A stretch of 64,000 nucleotides of DNA from a bacterium (lineage in GTDB: Bacteria; Desulfobacterota; Binatia; Binatales; Binataceae). The notes under the pieces are model-generated. The model did not search any database. It saw only the letters and a list, made by a program, of their open reading frames with translations, and had not been told where the DNA came from. Positions 55,757 through 64,000 of the stretch are shown here, one piece after another (within the stretch, counting starts at the first letter, position 1; every line of letters begins with the position of its first letter). The stretch covers positions 62,001-126,000 of the forward strand of contig JADBKU010000006.1 of the NCBI GenBank assembly GCA_014896235.1. The letters are read 5' to 3'. A program made the translations under genes and the position numbers.

Positions 55757-56734
55757 ATGGCGGCGATCGTTATCGGCGCATCGGGACATCTGGGCAACGC
55801 GATCGTTCGTGAATTGCTTGGCCAGGGGCGCGCCGTCACCGCGGTTGCGCGCCGCGAGCGTCCGGCGGCCAACCTCGACGGGCTGCCCGTCCGTTACGTC
55901 TCCGCCGACGCGGAGAATTCCGGCGCGCTCGATTCGTTGATCGCCGGGCATGACCTGGTGGTCGACGCCGCCGCGCCCTACCCCGATGCGCTCGCAAGCG
56001 CGGCGGATGTGGAACGGATACGCCACGCCGCGGCGGCGCGAATGGATTTGATAATCGATGTGGTCCGACGCCATCGGGCGCGGCTGCTCCATATCAGCAG
56101 CTTTGCGACGCTGCCCGATCGCGCGCGTGGATTGCTGCGGATGCAACGCGCGCTGCTGCGCGCCGTCCATCCTTATTTTGCGGCGAAATCGGCGATGGAA
56201 GCGCGAGTGCTCGACGCAGCCCGCGGCGGACTTCCCGCGGCCGTGATCAATCCCACCTTATGCCTTGGACCTTGGGACCAGAAGCCGCGTGAGCGATGCT
56301 TCGTGGCGCGTCTGCTGGCGGGCGAGGCGCCGGTTTCAATCTCGCAGGTCGTCAACGTCGTCGATGTGCGCGACGTCGCGCGGACCGCCGTCGCGGCGAT
56401 TGACGCCGCGCGCCACGGCGAACCGATCGCAGTCGTCGGCCACAATTTGCCGCTGCACATGTTGTGCGGATGGTTGTGCGAAATGGCGGGCGTGGCGGCG
56501 CCAAAAGCAATGGCTCCAGCGCCGTTCAGCGTCGCGGCGGCGTGGTGGAGCGAGGCCGCGTTCGGCGCGCTTGGACGGCGGCCGCCTCTGCCGGCATTGG
56601 CGGCGATCCTGACGGCGATGCACGACGCGCGCGACCCCAGTCCGCTTCAGCTCGATTTAGGCCCCGCGCCGCGGCCGCTTTCCGCGACTCTGGCCGATAC
56701 GCTGGCGTGGTATCGATCGATCGCTTACTGCTGA
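55757..56734 (+). CDS. NAD-dependent epimerase/SDR-like oxidoreductase
   Basis: A 325-residue extended or atypical SDR. The cofactor loop is VIGASGHLGNAIVREL. A Tyr-x-x-x-Lys is in YFAAKSAMEARV and a Ser in HISSFATLP. This looks like the nucleoside-diphosphate-sugar epimerase-like and hopanoid-associated (HpnA-type) oxidoreductases. The substrate is open. The ATG at 55757 has AAGGA at 55742-55746. It converges with the ADC-like gene, three bases apart, at the edge of the isoprenoid-like cluster. Confidence 0.8.
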   Translation: MAAIVIGASGHLGNAIVRELLGQGRAVTAVARRERPAANLDGLPVRYVSADAENSGALDSLIAGHDLVVDAAAPYPDALASAADVERIRHAAAARMDLIIDVVRRHRARLLHISSFATLPDRARGLLRMQRALLRAVHPYFAAKSAMEARVLDAARGGLPAAVINPTLCLGPWDQKPRERCFVARLLAGEAPVSISQVVNVVDVRDVARTAVAAIDAARHGEPIAVVGHNLPLHMLCGWLCEMAGVAAPKAMAPAPFSVAAAWWSEAAFGALGRRPPLPALAAILTAMHDARDPSPLQLDLGPAPRPLSATLADTLAWYRSIAYC

Positions 56735-56737
56735 CCG

Positions 56738-58972
56738 TCACTTGTCTCTTTGCCAATCCATCGCGCCCGCCCGCCAGCACAAATTTTCGGGCGGCAACTG
56801 CAGCATTCCGACCGTCACAATGAACGGATTCACCGCTTCGACTGAATAGCACGGGCGCTGGAAACGTCCCTCCTTTGTCTGGCTGCCGCCGGTGATCCCG
56901 AAGGTTGCGACGAGATCCATCGTATCGAATTTGTGAATATCGATTCGAATCGATCCGGGAACGAAAGCGACTCTGGGGGTTCCGTCAAAGACGCGGCGAA
57001 CCTTCACCAACGCCTGATAACAGGCCCGGTTCGCAAAACGGGCGTCGCGGAATTGCTTTAGTCCGACCGAATCGAAACCCGCTTCGGCGGAGATTGTTCC
57101 AAGGCCGAGTTTATTCAGCCACGTATCGGCGTCAGTCCTGGCGCCCGGCGCCGCTTTCCCCCTGCCGACGCCGAGCAATGTCCAGAGCCTCGCCTGCTCG
57201 TCTTCGTTGAGCGCGGGGCAGAGCGTTGTCTGAAGATAGAAACTGACGTGCGGTTCGCGCGGCGCGGTTCGCCAGTAGTGGAGAATCGCGGGAATAAATT
57301 TTGACGCAAGGCTGAAGAGTCCGAACACTTCACGGTCAGATATCGAATCCCATTCCGCGCCGGTGAACCCAATCATCGGCATCACGATGGGCCGCCAACC
57401 CGCGGATGGATTCGAAGCGTCGCAATATTCGCCGGCCACCGCGAAAATGAATTCGCTGTCAGCCAATCGTTCAAACGGGTCAGTTTCGGCCGTCGCGGCG
57501 CGAAACTGGTTGGCGATCGCGAACACATAATCCGCGCTGGTCCGGAATTGAAATTTTTCGTGATTCAGATACTTCGCGCACAAATTATTGAGTGTCTTTT
57601 GATCAGCCGGCAGCGGCATGACCAGCATCTCGAACGTCGGGAACTTCACGACTCCGCCGATTTCGGCGATCGCGCCGCCGCCTGATGTCACATAGTCGGG
57701 CGCGATCTCGCGCCGATCTCCGGGATCGTCGGTGGTTGACCATTTGGTGGTCTTCGCCCGCCAGCAGAGTTGTTCGGCTTTGCCGTATGTCAAATCGAGA
57801 TTCCACCAGAATGGAAAGAACGGCTTGAATTCATAAATCTTGCGCCGCCCGTTCGACGGATCGGCAACCAGCCTGGCTTCCTGAGCCAGCCCAAGCGCTT
57901 CGATCACCGGTTCCTGATCAAAATGATGAAGCTTGATCGTGACCCCGCCGGTGGGATCGGCCAGCATCGGATTGAACAAAAACCCGCCGCCATGCACGGC
58001 CTGAACCGCCAGTTCGGATTTGACCAGCGCCTGGTAGCAGGCCGATTTGAAATCGTGCGCGTCGCGGAATTGCTTGAGCACGATATTGTTTTTCATAAAG
58101 GGCGAGGGCGTGAATTGATGCGCCTCGCCGGCCCTGGCCGAGCCGAACATATTGAGCAGTTGAGGCGCCCACTGGCTGGCGTACTTAAGACTCTCGCGCG
58201 CGGTCGCCGGAAACGGCTCCGATCGTTCCGATCCCGACAGCCATTGCGTCATCCCTGCGCCACGCGCGATATCGGTCAGCGCCGCCATCGTGGACAGCGC
58301 GTCCGACGCCATCTTTGGCCAGCGCGTCAACCAGTCGCCGAGGCTTGCGAGCGGATTGAAAGCGGACGCCGCCTGATCGATCTCGATAAACGGCCGGAAA
58401 GGCTCCGGACGTTCCGGATTCCGCGCCGAGCGGCCGCCGAGCCAGAACGCCACGCGGCCGTTCGGGTCGGGAGGGTTGGACAGCGGAAACAGGTTTGGCA
58501 CGCGCACCGGCATCTTCGGCCACCCATACATCTCGCGGCCGATCCAGATTGAGATCGGATGGTCCAGGTAGATGAACGGGTAGGTCATCGCCCAATCCAC
58601 GAAGCTCCAATGCGAGCCTTTCCATTCGTACCATTCGATCGGGATGCTGAAGATCGCCTCGTGCTGCTTGAGCCAGGCGAGCGGCTTTTGCTGCGGAGCG
58701 CCCTCGCCTGCGTCGATTTCGAGCCGGTCGTAATTGACCGTCTGCAGCAGCACGAAGGGCGCCGCAGCCTTGAACATGTAGGGAGGCTGGTTTTGGCTGT
58801 CGTCGGCGAAATTCAGGTACGAATCGAGCAGCGCCTGCAGCCTGCAGATATCCGCCCGCAGCGGATAAAAGCGCATCCCCACCTTCGGGAAATACATCCT
58901 GACGTCGGTGGTCGGCCAATCAATCAGTTTCGCGAGGCTTGCGTTGTATTCCGGCAATTTCGACTCGGCCAT
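56738..58972 (-). CDS. Tandem acetoacetate-decarboxylase-like protein
   Basis: A 744-residue protein. Residues 130-156 read YPFIYLDHPISIWIGREMYG then WPKM, matching the acetoacetate decarboxylase segment around its Schiff-base lysine (here Lys153). The usual second lysine is Met154. A second, weaker copy near residues 540-570 has SDREVFGLF but no lysine. A unit with LKQFRDA, CYQALVK and LCWRA is present twice (from residue 299 and from residue 638), so the protein is a duplicated fusion. Function unknown; a beta-keto acid decarboxylase or a lipid or ketone binder is possible. ATG 58972 has GGGGGAG upstream. It follows a palindrome at 58996-59010. Confidence 0.7.
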   Translation of the reverse strand: MAESKLPEYNASLAKLIDWPTTDVRMYFPKVGMRFYPLRADICRLQALLDSYLNFADDSQNQPPYMFKAAAPFVLLQTVNYDRLEIDAGEGAPQQKPLAWLKQHEAIFSIPIEWYEWKGSHWSFVDWAMTYPFIYLDHPISIWIGREMYGWPKMPVRVPNLFPLSNPPDPNGRVAFWLGGRSARNPERPEPFRPFIEIDQAASAFNPLASLGDWLTRWPKMASDALSTMAALTDIARGAGMTQWLSGSERSEPFPATARESLKYASQWAPQLLNMFGSARAGEAHQFTPSPFMKNNIVLKQFRDAHDFKSACYQALVKSELAVQAVHGGGFLFNPMLADPTGGVTIKLHHFDQEPVIEALGLAQEARLVADPSNGRRKIYEFKPFFPFWWNLDLTYGKAEQLCWRAKTTKWSTTDDPGDRREIAPDYVTSGGGAIAEIGGVVKFPTFEMLVMPLPADQKTLNNLCAKYLNHEKFQFRTSADYVFAIANQFRAATAETDPFERLADSEFIFAVAGEYCDASNPSAGWRPIVMPMIGFTGAEWDSISDREVFGLFSLASKFIPAILHYWRTAPREPHVSFYLQTTLCPALNEDEQARLWTLLGVGRGKAAPGARTDADTWLNKLGLGTISAEAGFDSVGLKQFRDARFANRACYQALVKVRRVFDGTPRVAFVPGSIRIDIHKFDTMDLVATFGITGGSQTKEGRFQRPCYSVEAVNPFIVTVGMLQLPPENLCWRAGAMDWQRDK

Positions 58973-58995
58973 GTTTCGAGTCTCCCCCATGGTTA

Positions 58996-59010
58996 GGACA
59001 ACGGTTGTCC
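58996..59010. promoter_or_regulatory. Operator palindrome upstream of the ADC-like gene
   Basis: GGACAACGGTTGTCC is a perfect 15-base palindrome, 24 bases upstream of the ATG at 58972, in the 107-base gap to the prenyl synthase gene. It resembles TetR-type operator half-sites, but no TetR gene is in the window. Confidence 0.5.
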
Positions 59011-59079
59011 GATTTTCCGCGTATCGTGGCGCCGATGAGCTTGATAATTTCCGCGATCGCGATTTTCAGCCTGTTTGAA

Positions 59080-60135
59080 TCAGGCGCGTTCAATCACCCA
59101 CGCCGGCAGTTCCTCAAGAAACCGCTTGTCGCGCGAATCCGGCAGCTCGGCGAAATGGCGCGAAAATTCGTGCAGCGCCGCGCCGGCCAGGCCGTGCGCG
59201 ACGCGCCGCGCGTATTCGATACATCCGTAGCGATCGATCAAACGCCGCATCCAGCGGACGTCGGATTCGGTCCGGCGCTCGCGGCCGCAGGCGAGCACTG
59301 CCGCGATCCGTTCCCGTTCGGCCTCCGCCGCCAACGCAAGCAGGCGAATCAGGATGAGCGTGCGTTTTCCTTCCCACAAATCGCCGTCGCGCTCTTTGCC
59401 GTAGCTTTCGTCTCCGACCAAATTGAGCAGATCGTCCTGAATCTGAAACGCCGCGCCAACCAAAAAACCGAAACGCACGTATGCGTCGGGATCGACGGCG
59501 CCGCGCGTTGCAATCAGCACGCCCACGCGCAGGGGATGGATGACCGCAAGCCAGCAGGTCTTCTTGAGCGCCATTTCGAGATAATCGGCCGGCGCGAGAT
59601 CGAGCACGTTGCGATCGCGCCAGCCCAATTCCAGCGCCTGGCCGTCGGCGCATTCAGCCGCCGTCCGCGCCGTTTCTTCAAGCAGACGCATCGCCAGCGC
59701 CGTGCCGAGCCGGGCGCGATTCTCGAACAGCGGCGCGAGGCTCATCAGCGCCAGCGCGTCGCCGGCGTTGAGCGCGAGCGGGACGCCGTGCAACCGATGG
59801 AGCGTCGGGCGGCCGCGCCGTTCGAGGCTCGCGTCCTCGATATCATCATGCACGAGCAGGGCGTTGTGCAGCAGTTCGATCGCCGCGGCCGTCGCCACGG
59901 CGTCCTCCGAACAGGCGCCGAAAGCGCGCGCCGTCGCGATACATATCGCCGGACGCATCATCCGACCGCCGCGCCGCGGATAATCCGCAGCCAAATCGCG
60001 CAGAAAGGCGCAGTTTTCGCGCCGGTCGAGATAGCGGTCGAGCGCGGCGCGCGTCAGCCCGCCGTACTCGGCCATCAATTCCGGCGCCACCCGTCCGGAT
60101 TCGCGGCCGGCGGCAATCGCTCCCCCCGCATTCAT
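59080..60135 (-). CDS. Polyprenyl synthetase
   Basis: A 351-residue trans-isoprenyl diphosphate synthase, condensing IPP on an allylic diphosphate. The first aspartate-rich motif is VHDDIED (about 96-101), followed by RRGRPTLHRLHGVPLALNAG. The second is QIQDDLLNLVGD (about 231-242). Gly-Gly-Arg-Met-Met-Arg-Pro near 57 is a substrate-binding arginine site. Chain length cannot be read reliably. A farnesyl/geranylgeranyl-type product fits the neighbours. It is 9 bases downstream of the unknown-protein gene at 60145-60945, so both are probably on one mRNA. Confidence 0.88.
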   Translation of the reverse strand: MNAGGAIAAGRESGRVAPELMAEYGGLTRAALDRYLDRRENCAFLRDLAADYPRRGGRMMRPAICIATARAFGACSEDAVATAAAIELLHNALLVHDDIEDASLERRGRPTLHRLHGVPLALNAGDALALMSLAPLFENRARLGTALAMRLLEETARTAAECADGQALELGWRDRNVLDLAPADYLEMALKKTCWLAVIHPLRVGVLIATRGAVDPDAYVRFGFLVGAAFQIQDDLLNLVGDESYGKERDGDLWEGKRTLILIRLLALAAEAERERIAAVLACGRERRTESDVRWMRRLIDRYGCIEYARRVAHGLAGAALHEFSRHFAELPDSRDKRFLEELPAWVIERA

Positions 60136-60144
60136 CGCTGACGC

Positions 60145-60945
60145 CTATTCGCACACTTTCAGGGAAATCGCGCCCCGCGGCTCGCCATTTTCGCGATCGA
60201 CGACCGCGCCGGCGTAAATTCCGGGCGCGGCGTTCGCCGGCACGCGGATACTCAGCACTGGCCGTCCGCCCGCACCGCCCGGAATAAATGCGACTTCGGT
60301 CACCGGCGGCCGGCCCGCTTCCAGCGCATGCAGTCCGGTCGTGGCAAGCGTCGCGGGATCGGCTCCGGGCGTAAGGTCGAGCGTGACTCGGACAGGCCGA
60401 ACCGATGCGATCTCGAACGCGAAGTTCGGTCCCGGCACGGCCTCCGAATTCTGGCGGGACGGTGCAATTCCATTCTGACCGATCAGCGCGCCGAATCCGG
60501 CATAAGGCGGCCGCGCGACCGCGTCCATCATCGCGGCAAACGCCGGCATCATGCCAGCAAACGCGCGCGCCGCCTCGCCAATCAGTTCTTCAAGCCCATC
60601 CCCAAGCATGGCGAAACCGCCGTTATCAGCGCGATCCGCGCCATGCGCCGCGCTTTCGAACTCAGCCGAAGTCCCGCCGAGCGTGCGCGCGGCTTCGCGG
60701 CCGGCCGACAGATGGCGATCGACGACGCGATAGGCCGTGGCGACGGCGTCCGCAATCTCGGCGTCGGGAGCTGACGTACTCGCGGATGCGCCCTCGTCAA
60801 CCGAGACGTTCGAGACGCGCCGGTCGTTTCCGGAATGGTCGTTTCCCGATTCCGGCACGCCTCCCGGACGGACCAAAGCGGACCATCCGCGCAAGGGCGC
60901 GGCACGAACCGGGTCCGGGCGTCGAAAACGATCGTTTGCGCTCAT
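60145..60945 (-). CDS. Unknown protein of the isoprenoid-like cluster
   Basis: A 266-residue protein with no recognised catalytic motif. Residues 1-60 are charged and disordered. Residues 100-160 hold an Ala/Gly/Met-rich helical part (GMMPAFAAMMDAVARPPYAGFG). The C-terminal 90 residues look like a small beta domain ending in PANAAPGIYAGAVVDRENG and ISLKVCE, similar to domains that end in a Pro-Gly-x-Tyr-x-G strand. No signal peptide. GGAGG precedes the ATG at 60945. It is between the flavoprotein and prenyl synthase genes with gaps of 49 and 9 bases, so it is likely co-expressed. Confidence 0.6.
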   Translation of the reverse strand: MSANDRFRRPDPVRAAPLRGWSALVRPGGVPESGNDHSGNDRRVSNVSVDEGASASTSAPDAEIADAVATAYRVVDRHLSAGREAARTLGGTSAEFESAAHGADRADNGGFAMLGDGLEELIGEAARAFAGMMPAFAAMMDAVARPPYAGFGALIGQNGIAPSRQNSEAVPGPNFAFEIASVRPVRVTLDLTPGADPATLATTGLHALEAGRPPVTEVAFIPGGAGGRPVLSIRVPANAAPGIYAGAVVDRENGEPRGAISLKVCE

Positions 60946-60994
60946 GGTCCTCCAACCGCTGCGGATTCAGCGCCTGACACTCCGTTTCGCCGCG

Positions 60995-63193
60995 TCACGG
61001 ATGGTCATAGCCGACGATCTCTTCCAGCTTGGGCGCGCCGCTCAGGGCGTGCGCCGCGAGCCGGCCCGACATCACCGCCGCTTCGACGCATCCGACATTC
61101 AAACCGCACGCCGTCCAATCGCCCGCGATCGTCAAATTGTCATAAGTGTTGTCGAGCGGCGAAATCCGATAGCGGGTCGAACCCGGCGGCGACTGCGAAT
61201 AGCGATCCGACGGATTTACGTTCGCGGTCCAGAACTGCGAGGCGAAGCGGGCGGAAGTGGCGCCTGCGGCATCGACAACCGTTCGGTCCGATGGATCTGC
61301 AAGCAGTTCCCAGCGAAACCCGCCGCCCGGCGCGGCGGCGCGCGGCCACAGCGCGGCCGCGTCTTGCTCAAGAAAGCGGATCGCGCTTTCGCGCACTTCA
61401 TGCCGCCGGCGACGCGCATAGTCCGGATCGGTAGCGAACGACGGTCCGTGCGCGCGCTCGATCGGATTCGAATCCCGCGCCGGCGGCGGATCAGGCAAGG
61501 CGCTGCAAAAATAACCGAGCGCGCGCGGCCTCACGCTCCAACATTCTTCCGTGATCAGATGGCCCATGTCGGCGAAAGTGTCGAACGGATGGACGTATCC
61601 GGAGACCACGGCGCGCGGCTCGGTCCATCCGAGCGTTTCAAAATCCTCGCGCAGCCAGACTTGAAACGCCTGCGTGGCCACCGTCGGCAGATTCTCGACC
61701 ATCTCGCGCCAGCGCCGGTCGCGCGCGATCAGCTCGCGCGCCACATGCGGAATCGCGCCCAGTCCCACCGCCAGCACCACGGCGTCGAAATCGATTCCGA
61801 CGCGCAGCGTCAGCGAGCGCGCGCGGCGGCGATCCGCGAACGACTCGAACTCGCGGCCTTCATGCGCTATCCGCGCGCCATCGGCAAGCTGACTGAAATC
61901 CGGCGCCGAAGGCCAGCACGGCAGGCCGCGCACGTCAATCAAGGGCTGATACTCGCCGCCGTTCGCCACCTCGGCCTGGACGTCGAAGTCGAGTCCGGCG
62001 ACGTACGGACGCTCGCCCGGTGCCAGCGCGGCGGGATCGGCAAGGCGGACGTTTTCCAGACGATGAAAAAACCGGAAGGCCACGCCACGGCGCTTGAGCG
62101 CCTGGTAGAACGGCGCGAAGACGACGTCGCCCATCCCGGCATGCATCCGCCAGAAAAACGCGCCGCGCCACGTGAAAAACATCCGCAGCGTACCGCGCAG
62201 CGCCACGCTCGCGGCCTGCCGCGGCCGGGCCGGGTCGGCTCCGGCGTACGCGAAGGCGAGATCGTACACGCCATGCATCAGCGGCGAATCGAGCGCGCGC
62301 GGCGAAGCGCCGTTGAGTTTCAGCCAGTCGCGCAATTCATAATTGTCGAGCGCGTCGAAGCCGCGCGGATCGGTCGCAAGCCCGAAGCGGATTATTCCGG
62401 TCATGACGGCGAGATTCAGATCGATAACGTCCCACAGGCGCCGCGAATCGGAATCGCGATCGGCGAGCGGTTCGGCCAGCCGGCGAATCGCCGCAGCCAC
62501 CGTTTCAGTCAATTCGCGCAGACCGCCGGACCAATCGGGCGCGGCGGCGCGAAACGCCGCTTCGAGCAGCGCGAGCGCCTGCAACGCGCCGGCGAACGTC
62601 GCGAGCAACCCGAACTTGAGCACCTGCGCGATCGCCGTGGCGAGTTCTTCTTTTGAGCGAAAATCAAAGGGCCGGCCGGCGTCCGCACGTTCGCTTGACG
62701 CGCCGAATTGAAGGCTCGCGAGCGCCGCCTGCAGCATCCGGACGATCTCCACGAGGTAGCCGGCGATCGTGAAACCGCGGCGCGCCGGCTCCGGATCGCC
62801 GGGCATCCCCGCACGCGGTGCGAACGCCGCCGTCCATGGCTCCCATCCCTCCGGCGCCTTGCGCGCCATCACGCCCACGCCCGGTTCGATCGAGAACGCG
62901 TCGCGCCAGTCGGCAAAACGCCGCCCCGGCTGGTCGGACAGTTCCGCATAGCACTCGCGCAGCAGGCGAAACGCGTTTTCGTAAAAACCCATCCAGATAT
63001 GCAGGCCGTGCTCCTCGATCCGATGCGCCGGGCCGCGGCCCGAAGCGCCTTTGCCGCCCAGCCGCCATCCAAGCTGATAAATCGTGACCTGAAACCGCCC
63101 GCGATTCTCCGGACGGGTCAGTTCCCACGCCGCCGCCATCGCGGCGCATCCGCCGCCCACGATCGCCACCTTGATTGGCCCGTTTTTGCCCAC
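60995..63193 (-). CDS. FAD-dependent oxidoreductase, carotenoid-desaturase/isomerase-like
   Basis: A 732-residue flavoprotein with a dinucleotide-binding loop KVAIVGGGCAAMAAAWEL, then IYQLGWRLGGKGASGRG and EEHGLHIWMGFYENAF, the pattern of the carotene isomerase, phytoene desaturase and related amine-oxidase-type enzymes. The C-terminal half ends with LTIAGDWTACGLNVGCVEAAVMSG, the conserved FAD-binding end. At 732 residues it is longer than the common 480-520, with inserted helical stretches near 150-260. The start is GTG 63193. It probably acts on the isoprenoid product of the cluster. Confidence 0.8.
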   Translation of the reverse strand: MGKNGPIKVAIVGGGCAAMAAAWELTRPENRGRFQVTIYQLGWRLGGKGASGRGPAHRIEEHGLHIWMGFYENAFRLLRECYAELSDQPGRRFADWRDAFSIEPGVGVMARKAPEGWEPWTAAFAPRAGMPGDPEPARRGFTIAGYLVEIVRMLQAALASLQFGASSERADAGRPFDFRSKEELATAIAQVLKFGLLATFAGALQALALLEAAFRAAAPDWSGGLRELTETVAAAIRRLAEPLADRDSDSRRLWDVIDLNLAVMTGIIRFGLATDPRGFDALDNYELRDWLKLNGASPRALDSPLMHGVYDLAFAYAGADPARPRQAASVALRGTLRMFFTWRGAFFWRMHAGMGDVVFAPFYQALKRRGVAFRFFHRLENVRLADPAALAPGERPYVAGLDFDVQAEVANGGEYQPLIDVRGLPCWPSAPDFSQLADGARIAHEGREFESFADRRRARSLTLRVGIDFDAVVLAVGLGAIPHVARELIARDRRWREMVENLPTVATQAFQVWLREDFETLGWTEPRAVVSGYVHPFDTFADMGHLITEECWSVRPRALGYFCSALPDPPPARDSNPIERAHGPSFATDPDYARRRRHEVRESAIRFLEQDAAALWPRAAAPGGGFRWELLADPSDRTVVDAAGATSARFASQFWTANVNPSDRYSQSPPGSTRYRISPLDNTYDNLTIAGDWTACGLNVGCVEAAVMSGRLAAHALSGAPKLEEIVGYDHP

Positions 63194-63538
63194 GATATCC
63201 TAAAATAATTTGCCTATGCACTATTTCGCATCAAAGGTTTAGAAATTCAACCGCACAGATAACATCATTTGCTGATGAATCCGTTGTTTGAATGCAAGCC
63301 GGAGGGGAGTTCGTGAACATTATCGGGCGATTCCGGAGAATTCGGAAGACGCATCGAGCTAACGAACGAAACCGCGAGGGCCGAGCGCGCGGTATTCATC
63401 ACAGAGGTCATCGGACTGACGGAACTACCGGCGTGGCGCTCCCATCTATGGCGCTGTGGCCGCGGTTCGGCCTATCCTCTGCGCGAAAAGCCATCAACAA
63501 TTCGCGGCCGCTTACGCGCGCCGCCTCCGGAGGACGCC
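63194..63538. other. Intergenic gap with no recognised gene
   Basis: A 345-base divergent gap between the flavoprotein gene (minus) and the VOC gene (plus). It begins AT-rich (63194-63300), so it probably holds promoter sites for both genes. No clear -35/-10 pair, inverted repeat or RNA gene could be identified. An open frame on the plus strand from 63292 has no homologous motif and runs out of frame into the VOC gene, so it is not called. Confidence 0.5.
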
Positions 63539-64000
63539 ATGTCGATACGGCTTCGCCAGATTTGTCTCGTCGCCAATCAGCTCGCCCCGGTAGTCGAGGA
63601 TTTCAAGGCCGTGATGGGCCTGGAAGTTTGCTTCAAGGATCCCGAAGTCGCGGTGTTCGGATTGGAGAACTCGCTGATGCCCGTGGGATCAAATTTCATT
63701 GAAGTCGTGGCGCCCATAAAGGACGACACGGCCGCAGGCCGCTATCTGAAACGGCGCGGCGGCGACGGCGGCTATATGGTGATCTGCCAGTGCGACAGCC
63801 ACGCCACCCAGCTAGGCCGCAAGGAGCGCGCGCAGGCCCTGAATATCCGCGTGGCGTGGGAGCACGAAGCGAAGGCGTTCCACGTAATGCAGCTTCATCC
63901 GGCGGACACTGGCGGCGCGTTTTTCGAAATCGACTGGGACGCCAAGGGCGAGCCGGAAGGCAATTGGATGCCGGCCGGCGGCGCGGGCTGGACGCAGGCG
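63539..64000 (+). CDS. VOC-family protein (5' part, runs off the window)
   Basis: The first 154 codons of a glyoxalase/VOC-fold protein. ATG 63539 has GGAGGA just upstream (63529-63534). The start reads LRQICLVANQLAPVVEDFK, typical of the first beta strand and helix of the fold. His142-like residues are present in HVMQLHPADTGGAFFEIDW, with FFEIDW as the usual C-terminal ligand segment of a module. The gene continues past the end of the window, so length and partner modules are unknown. Confidence 0.78.
   Translation, partial: MSIRLRQICLVANQLAPVVEDFKAVMGLEVCFKDPEVAVFGLENSLMPVGSNFIEVVAPIKDDTAAGRYLKRRGGDGGYMVICQCDSHATQLGRKERAQALNIRVAWEHEAKAFHVMQLHPADTGGAFFEIDWDAKGEPEGNWMPAGGAGWTQA

Noticed and set aside
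63292-63702. 136-codon frame at the window end
   Set aside because: Its second half is a different frame of the VOC gene that begins at 63539 with a good ribosome-binding site; no motif.

Overview
The window is a GC-rich, gene-dense bacterial chromosome segment with 57 supported protein genes and no tRNA, rRNA, CRISPR array or insertion sequence that I could see. The gene set points to a Gram-negative, proteobacteria-like organism: a GlnD uridylyltransferase, enzymes for a GDP-activated heptose (a lipopolysaccharide, S-layer or capsule sugar), MscL, and a PrkA-YeaH-SpoVR operon. The mix of acyl-CoA, dienelactone hydrolase, VOC and metallo-beta-lactamase-fold genes fits a soil-type catabolic lineage. 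An uncultivated deltaproteobacterial relative such as Binatota is possible, but that placement is only an inference.

Region by region. (1) 1-1022: the tail of an acyl-CoA dehydrogenase, a hairpin terminator and a metallo-beta-lactamase-fold hydrolase. (2) 1295-8881: two facing operons of nine genes. HAD phosphatase, SIS isomerase, HddA kinase and HddC guanylyltransferase give all four steps to a GDP-heptose, joined by a transaldolase-like enzyme, a UDP-galactopyranose-mutase-like flavoprotein, a methyltransferase, an epimerase and a glycosyltransferase. (3) 8954-11876: an SDR, DsbA-fold isomerase and enoyl-CoA hydratase operon, divergent from an HxlR regulator, with two near-identical palindromes between them. 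(4) 12075-15386: MscL with a zinc-ribbon tail, an amidase, a small membrane protein and a second metallo-hydrolase. (5) 15523-21401: prkA, a 57-residue ORF, yeaH and spoVR, followed by a stop-start-overlapping, AT-rich gene with a PD-(D/E)XK nuclease-like motif. (6) 21419-37404: assorted metabolic and membrane genes, including a coupled ThDP-enzyme/acyl-CoA-synthetase pair, UPF0182, and a NarL-type two-component system. (7) 37555-49356: dnaB, a third metallo-hydrolase, then the housekeeping operon mutS-amiC-glnD-xerD-M50-scpA-scpB on the minus strand. (8) 49328-55546: a P-type ATPase and a large adenylate-cyclase/AAA/TPR protein. (9) 55757-63193: an isoprenoid-flavoured cluster (SDR, tandem acetoacetate-decarboxylase-like protein, polyprenyl synthase, unknown protein, carotenoid-desaturase-like flavoprotein). 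(10) 63539-64000: the start of a VOC protein.

The most interesting points are these. The isoprenoid-like cluster contains an undescribed two-domain acetoacetate-decarboxylase-like protein. A probable nuclease is attached to the PrkA-YeaH-SpoVR operon. Near 49.34 kb, mutS and an opposite-strand zinc-ribbon gene both appear to have lost their 5' ends at the same junction.
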